NCBI RefSeq assembly: GCF_003369915.1
Contig: NC_046673.1
Coordinates: forward strand, 11,826,001 to 11,890,000
Reading direction: 5' to 3'
Length of the DNA: 64,000 nt
Source of the DNA: Drosophila miranda
Lineage: Eukaryota; Arthropoda; Insecta; Diptera; Drosophilidae
Of this stretch, positions 36,077-48,064 are shown piece after piece. The notes beneath the pieces were generated by a model, which worked only from the letters and a program-made list of their open reading frames with translations, was not told the origin of the DNA and did no database searches. Positions within the stretch are counted from its first letter, which is position 1. Every line of letters begins with the position of its first letter. Made by a program: the position numbers and the translations under genes.

Positions 36077-39000
36077 AGGCTGCCTGGCTCGTGTCGCCTT
36101 AACGAACGTTGAAAATTACTTTGACATAAGTTAATTAATCTTTGGCGCGCAAAGTTCGTGTTTGAAATATTGCATAGCTGCGCCTGAGGAGGGGAGACAA
36201 AGGCCCAGGCAATGATAACCAGAAAGTAGAGCCAGACCGAGGGCCAGGACACAGTGAGGACCAGGCAGATGGCAGGCTGAGAAACTGCCCGGCTGAATGA
36301 AATATTTGTCAATGAGTATTGCTAATTTACAAGTTTGATTTGTTCAGCGTGCAGTCCCAAGTTCCTCCCCCAAGACAGCCACAGCCACAGCCACATCCAG
36401 TGCCACTTCCACTTCCTGCCAGGACACTGCTTGACAGTCGCTCAACGAGTTTCGTTGGCTTTTGAGAAATTGCCTGAGCATTCCGTTGGCCAGCCGTACA
36501 TAAATAAAATTCAACGGCCCAACCTCTTTCGGTTCCTTCTTCCGTTTGGGGCGAAACTACTTGAAGATGCAGCCCCCGAACTCTGCCGTTTGGTTCTTTA
36601 CCTGGCTTTTGCCGGGACTTTGGCCAGGCCAAGGTGTTGTAAGTGGCTCGGCAAATGCCGCAGTCTAGGCTCCGATTTGGTTTTGCTCAAGTGAAGAAAT
36701 TCCCAGTGGATTCTTCATGTGATTGACTGGTTCTCAAAGAGGATTCTATGCCAATTTTGGCTCGTTTATTGAAGACAAAGTAAACGTTTCCAAAAAATAA
36801 TAGTACCATTGTAGAATATAACTTGTTCATTAAAAATTGCAGTCAGAACATTTTCATCTATTATATCTCTTCAGGGTATTGATCTTTTGAGCAATAATTG
36901 CCTTATTAATATATTTCTGCTTGAATATCTCTAATGGTTCCATCTCCGGATGGAAGGAATCTAATCTCTCTGAAGGTATTCAGGTACTTTCTGCAATTCT
37001 AGCTCGTTTCTCTTCTTGTACATCCTAAGCAATCCCAATTACCATCGCCATTAGAAGCAGCCACTGTACTGTCCCTTTTTACCCTCTTTACCTGACCCTC
37101 TTTAATGTCCACAGAATCAATGAGCCTTGCCATATGTGTAATCCTCCTGCTGCTTCCCTCTTCCCTTAGTGGATCACCCCACCGGACAATGTCCAAATGT
37201 CCAGCCCCAGCCCCAGCTCCAGCATCAGCCCTACTCATGGCTCTGCCCAATCCCATTTGCCATCTCCGATGTCCGAGTCCTCCGAGTCCTTTGCAGTCAT
37301 TTCTCATACAATTGCCACTGTCATTTCGGAGCAACTTGTAATGGACTTTAATCAATTAATTTGAAAACGCTTTTCATTTGGCAATCGGTGAACGGGGGGA
37401 GCCCAGAGCCAGAGGACGACACGGAGACAATGGCAAAAGTAAAGTGTCTGCCTGGTGGCTGGCCACTTTCTTTTGCAGAACCCAAAAAAAGGAGAGATGC
37501 CGGCTGGCTGGCTGGCTGGCTGACTGGCTGACTGACTGTGGGGGGGAAACGGAAGTACATGGCCAACCAATGCCAAAAATGTAGATGGCAAAGAAAAAGA
37601 ATAAATAAACAACCGAACCCGGCTCGGGATGGTGGTATGTGGAAGGGGATGGCAGAGCCGGTCCCGGACAACAAACGCACTTAAAACACAATGATGCTCA
37701 TTGTGTCTGACAGGCCGACGGCAGACGAGCGGACGGACTCATGCAGGCTCCAGATCTAGCTCCTGGCTGCAGCTCCTTCTCCTGCCACTGGTTGCTGCTC
37801 CTGATGCTGATGCTGGTGCAGATGCTGATCCACCTAAGACGACGACGACGACTGCTACGACTACTACGACGACTACGACGATGTGGCGTCGTCTGGATTG
37901 TGGGTACTGGTTCTGGTTTTGGTTCTGGTTCTGGTTCTCTCTCCTGCCTTCTGTCCTTCTGGTGGACTCTTTGATTACGCATTGGCTTTGCCAGCGAGGA
38001 CGACGGCTGTCCCTTTTGCAGCTGGCCGGGGCTTAGTGGCAGAGTCTTTCCTTTCCTGGCCGTGCCCATACCGTTGGGGTATCCTCGTGGGGTATTTCCA
38101 TTCAGTGTCGTTTTGGCACTTCAGTTTGATTCCGTTGCGTTGTTGTTGCGTTTTGTGTCGTTTGTTGCCTTTGAGTTTGCCTTTTTGTGTCCTTTGTCGC
38201 CTGTCGCTTGGCCATTGTCCTGCCTTTGTTGTTCTGTTTTGGTCACGCACTTTTGCCATCCATCGGAGAGAAGGAGAAGAGGAGCCAAGTGAAGAATATG
38301 TGACTTTAGAAGGAATGGGAGGCTCGCGACTCTTGAGAGCATCATTGGGTAGTACTCCATTGTAGGCAAATTAGTGTCGATGAGGTTGAAGGATTTGCAT
38401 TGCCCAGAGGAAGGTTAAGAGTCAGCCCTTTTTGGCTTTTATCCTGCGGCTCCCCCATACTCATACTCCTCCACTCTCCTCCAGGCTGCCTTCTCCTCAT
38501 TTCTCTGTTCTCTGTCAAGCTCTTTTTACATCCTCTTTTTAATCTATGGGCTTTATAAACTTCATAAACTATTCGTTTTGCAAATTTCCAATGCTTTGCT
38601 GTAATTTTCTTTACTATTCTTTTCTTTTCTTACGTTTCCATTGATCGTATTAATTACCATATACATAGGGCATCTCCCCATTCTGTTATTTTTTCAAATT
38701 TCTTCAAAAGATCTTTCCCTTAAATGCTCTTGCTAGAGTTCACCCCCGAGAAAAGCTCTCCCCTGACCATTCTTAGCCTTATTTTCAAAGCTATTTTAAG
38801 CTCATTTCTTGGTTCCTTCTTTCGGAATTCTACAGCTCTCTTCCAACCTCTTATTTTGGACTATATCAGTCCCCCCGCCTCTTGACTCGGTCTCTCTCTT
38901 TCTCTCTGCTGTGCACTACACTCCATTTTGGTTGCTAGCTTATTTCCGTTTCCGTTTCGCTGCACTTTTCCTACACTCTCAGTTGACGTCTCTCTCTCTC

Positions 39001-39363
39001 TCCGCTCTCCACTATCTGTCCTCTGTTCTCCATTCTGCACTCTCCCGCTTCGCTCCGCCTCAACCAATTTCCCAGGCACAGTGACACTGAAAGGCGACAT
39101 CGGCTCTGGACGCTGCAAATGGCAAGAAATCAACGTCAGTTCATGGGGAATGAAGGGGATTGGGGAGTTTGAAAGGGGCGGATAGAGGAGGTGGAGAGGG
39201 AGGAGAAGACGAAGAAGAAACCGAAACGAAAGGCAGCTAAAAAAGAATTAAATCAAGAACTCATTAAGGCGCCGGATGCAATCACACTTTGCACCATTCA
39301 GAGCGCCACTCTATCTCCATCTCTCTCTATCTCTCTTTCTATCTGGCACTATCTGCCTTCTCC

Positions 39364-39368
<5 letters not shown>

Positions 39369-39401
<33 letters not shown>
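39369..39401. repeat. AC dinucleotide tract
   Basis: Uninterrupted AC run of about 16 units, flanked by CT and GA runs. Confidence 0.9.
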
Positions 39402-39404
<3 letters not shown>

Positions 39405-39982
39405 GAGCAGAGAGAGAGTAAGCGAGAAGAATGTCGCTAACGCTGTCGCCGTCTCCGTTTGCCGCAAAAGTGCGCACAATTATTCATTAACTTTGCACCG
39501 GAAAAGCAGAGAAATTAAAAACTGCCAACGCCAGGATAAATAGGGACAAAGTGCAGAAATTAAAAATATGAGAAATACTACAGTAGACAGGGACAGAGAC
39601 ACTGACAGAGACAGAGACATAGCACCAGAGAAAGGGAGCAAAAAAATACACACACTGGGCACAAAAACAAAAAAATGAGTTGGATAAGTAAGAAGTCCGC
39701 GACAGGGCCCCTGCGCCAGCCGCTACCCCTGCCCCTGCCCCTGCCCCTGGCCAATCTCCTGTCCCCACCCACAGCTTCGAGGGGTTCTCGTTAAGCAGAG
39801 AGTGGGGGGTGGTGGCTTGGGGTGGCGCAGGTCACAACTAATAAAACAAAAGTCAAAAGTCCTTAAGCGCAATGAAGAAGCTAAAAATGCAACGCGGCAG
39901 CGCCAGCGTCAGCATCAGCTTAAACTACAACACAAAAAAAATCAAGGCAGAGAGAGGGAAAGAGAATGCCAGAGTGAAAGAA

Positions 39983-40006
39983 AGAGAGAGAGAGAGAGAG
40001 AGAGAG
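39983..40006. repeat. GA tract (possible GAGA-factor sites)
   Basis: A GA run of about 12 units. GAGA factor binds such DNA in flies, but use here is not shown. Confidence 0.8.
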
Positions 40007-40229
40007 GGAAAAAGAGGAACAGGCAGTCGTGGGCGAGAGATGTGAAGAACGCTGGCGGAAAAGGGTTAAGGCTGATGAGCTGACGACCAACTCGCTTTTC
40101 CTCCTCCTGCCAGGCAGGTCCTGCCACCAGTCTTCGTCCACCAGTAATGAGGCGCTCGACGCTGCGGGCAACCATAAAAATCTCAGGCCGTGCCCCAAAA
40201 CCTCACCCACCCCCTTTATGGGAGGCCCC

Positions 40230-40264
40230 GGCATCGCCGGCATCCCCGGCATCCCCGGCATCCC
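40230..40264. repeat. GGCATCCCC 9-bp repeat
   Basis: Three to four units of GGCATCCCC, the first being GGCATCGCC. Confidence 0.8.
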
Positions 40265-41252
40265 GCCCCTGCCATTTGGCTGCCGTGCAGCAGCATTTGG
40301 CGCAGTGGCGCCTGAAAGCATGCAGCACTTATTGTTTTATTCGCTGCCGTGGACCCTTGATGAAGTGCGGGGCCGGGCCGAGTACGCTTTGAGGAGGTGG
40401 CAACGGTGGCAATGGTGGCAACGGGTGGGGCGGCCAGCATATCCGCTCCACGTCACTTGTGATAATTGCGTGCAACCGGTCGCGCCTTGTGATTGTGACA
40501 TCGCCTTCCGTGCCTCGCCCTTTTCCTCCTTTTGCATTTCTAAGAAAAGCAAAAATCTGGTAGCCCTGCCACGCATTCCTCTATCCCTCTAGCCGCCGCA
40601 CATCCCCGCAAATTTCCACATTTGAAACCTTTGTGCATATCATGGACCGGATCAGCACCAGGCAGGACCACAAAAAAATATATACTGCGAAAAAACGAAA
40701 AGAAAAACCCCCGCAAAAAAAGGGAGAAGAAAAACTCGCGAAAAAAAGAGCGTGAGGAAAGGGGGGAGGGAGAATTTTTAGACGCAGAAACAGAGAGCAA
40801 ATGCGAAATAAAAATTCATAATTACGTTTACGCCGGTAATTAAAAATTATTGTAATACACGCAATGCCCAGCAGTTGGTCCCAACAGCAGCCCAGCAGCA
40901 GCAGAATGGTGGACACTTCTGGTCGGGTCCGTCCCGGTCTGGCCACGCCCCCATCTCACCATCTTCATCTGCATTTGCATCTCCCTGGTCAGCGGGTGGT
41001 TGTCCTCAGGAGGAAGAGGCGGAGGAGTCATGTGCGATGGCCGGTTGAACAAATCACGGACGTGGTCGCAGTCGTGGTGGCAGAGGATGTGTCTCTGGAA
41101 GCCAACTGGCGGTAATTACATGATAAGATTTAAAAAGGGAAAAACTATTTAAGTGGTTACCAAACGGAACTGCAGATGAATTCCAGAGAAGTTAAGAGAA
41201 AGTTAAGGGGACAGCAGCAGTACTAGGCTTTGACCACGATTGAAGGTCGACG

Positions 41253-41378
41253 ATGACCAAGCTACTTACAACCGAGGAGTGCTCTATTGTGACAGAAGTT
41301 TGTCCAGATAAAGGGATTACAAAGGAGTATACAGCTCAGGGACGCCAAATATCGGAGGTATGGGAAAAGAGTGGGTGA
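41253..41378 (+). CDS. Candidate small ORF (41 aa), possibly a first exon
   Basis: MTKLLTTEECSIVTEVCPDK then GITKEYTAQGRQISE, and the frame reaches TGA after 41 codons. A donor-like GGAG|GTATGG follows ISE, so this could be an exon. Composition is protein-like, with two cysteines. No partner exon can be proven. Confidence 0.2.
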   Translation: MTKLLTTEECSIVTEVCPDKGITKEYTAQGRQISEVWEKSG

Positions 41379-43920
41379 CAAAAAGGTGTTGTATGATTGA
41401 AATATATTTAAAGACAATAAAGATATTTAGGAGGTGCCTCATGGGGAACCAAATCGTTAGAAAAGGGTTATATTTATACATACTTGCTCCTATTACATCA
41501 GGAGATGCTCCTAATATTCCCCATTTCGCTCAAATAATTCTGAATGATTGATGAGCCTTATTCTATGAGATGGCTTAAATGGTTACTATAGATCGCTGAG
41601 CATATAATGCACAATGCAATTTTGGATATTTCCATCAAATGAAATGATTTACTGCAATTAATGCTACGATGCCGACGACTTTGTGTTCGTTTGTTTGTGA
41701 AATTATTATTTGACACTCTCGTTCAGTGCTTTGAGATTTTAAGCCCCGGCATCAATACAATTAAAATGTTGAATCAAATTAATGAAATCATATTCCATTG
41801 ATGGCACAAACGATTGCACAATATGCGCCCAATGCCCATTTTTTTCGGCGGTGTGGGGCAGCATCAAAGTGAAACCTCAAAAGGCGCCTCCGCACCACCT
41901 TCTACAACCACCACACCGTCATTTCAGCACCACTTAAATTACGCACACATCGTTAAACGCGCGTTTGCAAATTGAACAATATTTGAAAAATTACACACAA
42001 AAAAATGAAGCATAGCAGCCCTGCCCCTCCCTCCACGTGAAAGGCCCAGAGCATATGAAGTGCAAAGGAAAAAAAATTGAAAATTTTTTCCATTCTACTT
42101 CCTTTTATTTTTATTAATGTTGCGGCAGCCGCCAATGGCAAAAGCCGCGCAGCAGCTCGTTAGCAACTTAAGTTGAGCTGTTGACGACGACGAAGGGGGG
42201 AAGGTGGATAATGGTGGATCTGAAGCTGATTCTGATGCCCACGGATGAAGACGGAGACGCCAAACAAAAGGCAAACGGCAAACGTCAATGCGCCGCCGAA
42301 TTGGCAACATATTTGCGAACAGTCGCGAAAAGCGCGAGGGCCTCATCATCAGCCTCCAACCCCAAACATAAGCGAGCAAGGGCAGCCTGCGGCATATGCC
42401 ACTGCAGAGGGCAGAGCAGAGCAGAGCAGAACAGAGCAGGTCACTGCATCGACGTGTGGATACCCTGGCCATGGATTAAATACAAGAAACACCAAGGCAA
42501 AGGCACGGAAAATGTTTTTATATCTAATGAAAGCCCAGCAACCGTCATGCTCCATGCCCCATGCCACATGCCTCAATTCAAGGGTATTTTTTCGCTACAA
42601 AAACACAAAAAAATAAAGAAGAGATGAGATGAGGAATACCAAAGCAGCGACATTGACGACGGCACGCCAAAGCCAAGGCTAAAGCCTAAGGCTCACCCAC
42701 AGAACTTCCCCCCACTTCCCCACGCGAATTCTCCCCCACAGCCTCCCCGATTCCGCCTGCCAACAGGCGGATCGCGAGCCACACTGCGTGTTTGATTACC
42801 ACGCGCGGTTACACGCAAAACAACGCAATTTTCGGCATGCATGCCGCCGCACCACCACCCATCCACCCATTCACCTAAGACACCACCCCACCAAGGCCGC
42901 AGAGGAGAAGGACGGAGGACAGGCCTGGCCCTGGGCCTGGGTCTGGGTCTGGGGTGCGGATTGGGCAATGTTCAATACGGGGGTCGCGCTCGCTTACAAG
43001 AAAAATCGCACAAAATCCCACTTGACAGGCGTAGTTAGCGGGCATCATGCAAATATCAGTCATGTTGCCAACCGGGCTGGCTCCGTGCGAGGGTCGCATG
43101 AGAAGTACGAAAGAGTAGAGTGTGGAAGGAAAAAAGTGTAGATATTGCCATATTGATATTTTACTCGCTAGTTATAAAACGCGCTATTTTTATATTTTTA
43201 TTTTTTGAATTTTCTGCTAAATAAACAAAAAACAGATAATTCCTGCGCTCTTCCAGTGGTTCGTTCTCTCTTTCTATATCTTACTCGAGACCTTCGAACC
43301 GCCCTCGCCTCAAATGTGGCCTCTTTAAATTTCTTGTGATATATTGAACATCGGCGACCCCCAACTTCGATCCGCGACCCGCGACTGGCGACTGGCGACT
43401 GGCGGGCCCGTAGCCTGTGCTGCCACTGCGGTTAATGGCTTATTTAAAATTGTGGAGCGGAGCGGCAGAGTTTTTTTGAAAAATTGGCAAACTGCTGGCG
43501 AAATTGATACGCGGCAATCAGTGCGATGGGGAGGAAGGAGGAATGGGAGTGGATGGAACCAAGGACGCGGCTTTAAATCATAATCAGTAAAATGGAAAAA
43601 ATATAAATAATGAAAATTACAGCAGAGCAGCGCGGAGCCAAATTGAAAGTAGAGCTGTCTGAGGGTTGGCCAAAAAAAACATACCAAAAACAGCACAGAA
43701 CGGGAATAGATGGAAAAGGAAAAATTTGCATAACTCGACAGAGGTGGTGGCAGGAATGGTAAGAGGGGGAATGAAAACGGTGGAGGGGGCGAGCACCCGA
43801 CGTTGTTTTGAATCAACAGGATGATTACGCCGAGAGCTGAGAGCCGAGAACCGAGTACCGGCCACAAAAAATAAAACTCAAATGAAATTAATCTAATAAG
43901 GCAACATTGTCCTTGTTGTA

Positions 43921-43950
43921 ATACCCTTTCCGAGGGTATCATGAACTATA
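43921..43950 (+). mobile_element. Third stem-loop remnant
   Basis: ATACCCT-TTCCG-AGGGTAT (43921-43939) has 7-bp arms and a 5-base loop, like the 35.1 kb copy, followed by CATGAAC. Only the hairpin end is recognisable. Confidence 0.35.
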
Positions 43951-46900
43951 TAAGATGCTTAAAAAACAGAGAGGGAAGTAGTGCAGAGCCCGTACAGCAA
44001 GAGCACTGGAATTTGTGGTCAAAAGGGACAAAAAACAGGCTTGATTTTAAAATATTACAACTACATATATAACTAAGACAAAGCTTATCGAAATCGAAGG
44101 ACATCTCATATATGTATGTGTGTATAAACGATGTACCCGCAAGAGCATCCAAGGTTGGCCTTCCTCTCCAGTTGCTGTCTTTGTGGTTGTTGTGGGTGTG
44201 TCGATGGGGTGAAGGCAACAGAGTTCAAACTTTGTTGCCTTGTTGTTGCTGTTTTTGAAGCAAGTCAATTTTACAAACCATTGATGCAGAAGATCAAACT
44301 TCCGCCAAATGTTGTTAATGAAATATTAATGCGAAAAGGATATGCAATTGACAATTGTCTCTGGGCCCAGGGCCGTGGGACCCCTCTCGCACTTAGTCCT
44401 GGCTTAAAACACAAAGCTGCTCATTTGCATAGAGCCCTTGGCGGAGGCAGTAGAGTGGGCGAATGGGCGAATGGGCTGGGCTGCCTCTAAATTAAATTAC
44501 AATTTCAGACTCGGCGGATAATATGAAAAAATCACAGCCATTAATCATGACAGGGGCCTCCTTCCGCCGTTCGACTGCAGCCTCGATTGACATTTTCCAT
44601 TTGCTGGAAGAGGAAGCAGCATCTTATGCAAATTTTCAACTCTCCACCACTGTCCCTGCAACACCCCAATTGGCTGCAGTTAAAAGCATTGATAAATCAT
44701 AACCACAAAACTCCAAGGCGCAGATTTATTTCCGCAAGGGAACCCGAAATGAAGAGGAAATAGAGAAAACCGAAATAAAGCGACAATGATTTCTATAAAA
44801 AACACCAAGAAACGTAGTGAATCCGAGAATTAAATTTATTTGTTTATTTATCCTAGTGCTATAAGATTTACTTATATTTAGGGTATTAGTCATTAGGGTA
44901 TTATAATCTTCTAATATTCATACATTGTACATTGATCTTTAATACTAAACATTTGTTAAATCCTCATTTCTTTTGGTATACGAGTATGTATGAAATCAAG
45001 CAATTTTAAATATTAATGGAAACATTTTTGTTTTGCTTATGTTTGGTTTCGTTATATTTATAGTTTAGGAACACAATAAGTAGTTAAATGAATGTTTCAT
45101 ACCTTTTAAATTGGGAATACCATAGGACATAGAACACATCCGTGGGTTTTTCTGGTCTTAAGCTCGAAGAGATTCAATTAATGCTGATCAGAAGAAATAT
45201 GGCTCAAACTCTTTAAGGTTGAAGGCTTTTCCATCTACAAGTATTTTCCCGTTTACGATGTACCCTGTGTAACCCATGAGGAGCGAGGTATTACAAGGGC
45301 ATTAGTCAAAGTGCTCGGACGGGGGGTGGAGTTGGGGTCTACGGACTGAGTAGACAACAGCTCTATATCTGCTATATTTTCCATATCTTTCGATCAATCC
45401 GCTGCCGAGCAGACAATGCCTTGCAGCGCCCTTCGGTATGCAACAGTTTTGCGCCTCACGCACACAGCCACGCTGCGAGAACCAAACACTCTTGTGGTGC
45501 AGGGATTGATTGCAGGGCCACAGTGAGGACGAGGGCCAGGACCTGAGGTCTGGAGTCTGGTGTCTGGAGTGCAGGAGTGCGAGAGCAGAGTGTGATCTAA
45601 GCAAACTGTCAATATTTGATGTATGTTAACACCCTGTAGCCCGCCAGGGCAGAGGCCATATGTCAACACACTCAAACATAGAGTCAGAGGAAAGAGAAGG
45701 GAAGGGATTCTGGCATATTTTTGGCTATGACTGGTTCCTGGCGACGGGTGCCTCTGCCTCGTTGTGTGTGGCCTGTGGCCCATATGCACCATTTGGCAGC
45801 TGGCTGCCAAAATGCCAGCCACAAACATGCGCGCCAGAGGAGCCACAACCCAGGAAAAGGAGCAGGGGCGGGAGCACAGGCAGGAGCTCTGGTCCTGGAG
45901 CCAGACGTCTGTCATGTTGTCTGGCTGTTGGCAACATTTTACTGTTATTCAATATGTCAAAATCGTGTCGATAGCGTTCAAACAAGCCGGTCTAACACAC
46001 ACACACTGAGCCGCACTCGAACACACACTTGGTGGCAAACACACACACACACACATAGAGAGCAGAGTGGCAGCAGGAGCTACAGAATGTGGCAGGCTGA
46101 CGACGATGCCGCCATTTGTGGCTGCTGCATGCGGTTGATGGGTTTGACGCTTGATGGTTAAATGTCGGGCTTTGGAGGTCTGCTCCTCCTCTCCTCCCCA
46201 CAGACATGATCTGAGGCTGAGGCTGCTTCTGCAAACGTTTAAAGAGCCACAGTCGCATACGCACATGCACAGAGACAGACAGACAGAAAGGGGGAGACTT
46301 AATTAATCAATTTCAAATCAATTACCACAAATTTGTTACCAATATGCAAAGACATGAATCACGGACCCCAGACCTCAGACCCCCGGGCCATCCCCCACCC
46401 CAGACATGCCGCAAGATAAGGACATCTCTCAGACTCCTGGAACGGGCAGAGGCAGAGTCTGGCCGGGCATAAACAAATCTTGGCTGTCAAAAGTGCTCAA
46501 AGCCATTGTGCTAATCTCAGAGGAGCACAGACAGAAAAGCAGAGAGACAGGGAAGCAGAGAGACAGAGGATGCTGGATGCTGGATGCAAGGCAACAATGG
46601 CAGTGGCAGTGCCACTGCAATAACAGCAGAAACAACAACTCTAACGGCATTCAATAAATCACTAAACACTTGAATGACGCTGCCAATGCAACTTGCAACA
46701 CATTGCATAGAGCCAGAGTCCCCGAAAACTGAGGCTTAACATGCAAAACATCACCCACCCACACAGAGAAAGAGTGGGAGAGAGAGAGAGAGTGGCAAAC
46801 GGAAACGGACGCAAGGCTGCAAAAGGCAATGGTAATGCAAGTGGGCAATGTGCAATGGGCTATGGCAGTGCCTTGGCCCCTTTGGCAGGCAGCCTCATAA

Positions 46901-47273
46901 TTCAAAATTGAAATTGCAACAATCAATTGCAACAACATGCAACAAATCGTTTGTAGCCTGGTAGGCTAATCACTGCACGTACAGCCGTACAAAGGGGATG
47001 CCCTCCCCGTCCCTCTTTTTGCTGACATATAAATCTCAGTTGGAGTCGCAGTTGGCAAAGACGATGCCCGGTCGGAAGGGGGCTGAAGATGTGGCAAGGG
47101 GAAAGTTCAATTGTTCCACTGCACTCGAGGCAGGTCTCAACTTCTGATAGGGAATGCCTCAGGACGATGGAGATGATGATGAAGGAGCCATTCCATTCCA
47201 TTCATTCGGGGGCTGTTCGGTCTGTCCGACACTTGCTGATGCTCTACACCTATTGATGATGATGATTATGCTG

Positions 47274-47549
47274 TGATTGATGTTGTAGTACCTATGGAAA
47301 TGTTTCACATTTTGAATGATAATAGCCTGTAATGATTGCTTGTACATGCTTGGCATTGATTGAAAGGAACAACTCAAAAACTTATTGATGCAATTTAAAC
47401 ATTATTTATTGACTGAGATTATTGATGGTTCAATCAAGTTTTAGTGGATTCAAGGTAATGAAATAGCCGATGCTAAAGAACAGCCAATGAATGTGACCAG
47501 TAGAACTAGGAATTTTTCCAAAAAGCTCTGATTAATAGGCATGATTGAT
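47274..47549 (+). promoter_or_regulatory. Cluster of TGATTNAT (PBC/Hox-type) sites
   Basis: TGATTGAT at 47274-47281 and 47542-47549, TGATTAAT at 47529-47536, and a near match TGATTGAA at 47357-47364. These fit the Extradenticle/Hox consensus, but the region is AT-rich, so function is only suggested. Confidence 0.3.
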
Positions 47550-47564
47550 AGAAGAACTCCCTAC

Positions 47565-47592
47565 CCACCAGCCACCAGCCACCAGCCACCAG
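47565..47592. repeat. CCACCAG tandem repeat, four exact copies
   Basis: Four perfect 7-bp units, then a fifth changed copy. Confidence 0.9.
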
Positions 47593-48017
47593 CCGCCACC
47601 TACAACCCACCACTCATCCTCACTCATTCGAACACCAAGGCAAAAGCCAACAAATAAAATGCTGGGAATTTATTTAGTTTTATTTCGTATTTACGTAAAA
47701 TATTCCAATGGCAGCGTGCCCTCTACTTAGGACCGGTTCACGTACACTCCACTCGGGGTGTGCAATTAATTCCCAGCTCTGGACCCATTTACATGACAAA
47801 GTTCAAAGAATCTTCCCGTTCCTCTGGCAATGCACTAAGAGGTTTTCTGTCTCCAAGGTGAGCCCCAAAGCCGAGCCCCGAAGCGGAGCAAAGGTGCCGG
47901 GCCAATGAGCCGTAGGGTGTAATTAGTGCCGGCCTCGAGACTCTTGGCTCTTGGCTGCTAATCTGTGATTTTCCAAATTGTTTCACAAGTGTCATAAATC
48001 AATGAAATACCAATAAG

Positions 48018-48064
48018 TCGTCGTCGTCGTTGTCGTTGTCCTGCTGCTGCTGCTGCTGCTGCTG
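48018..48064. repeat. GTC and CTG trinucleotide tracts
   Basis: GTC/GTT units at 48018-48039, then eight CTG units at 48041-48064. No supporting gene frame. Confidence 0.85.

Larger units (their letters stand above)
32520..41240. other. Non-coding stretch
   Basis: No supported gene. It contains the 35.1 kb repeat remnant, a GT tract (35197-35217), a GGCT/GACT tract (37501-37538) and the 36.0 kb 8-bp repeat. Confidence 0.55.

Noticed and set aside
40029..40592. 187-codon plus-strand open frame
   Set aside because: Starts at GTG, includes the GGCATCCCC repeat as a GIPGIP run, and shows no domain.
43285..43310. GGTTCGAA-like motif resembling a tRNA B box (minus strand)
   Set aside because: No matching A box or cloverleaf arms nearby.
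43325..43942. 205-codon minus-strand open frame
   Set aside because: Phe/Pro/Leu-biased text from pyrimidine-rich DNA, with no domain, splice or promoter support.
45394..45915. 173-codon minus-strand open frame
   Set aside because: No protein-like composition and no supporting signals.
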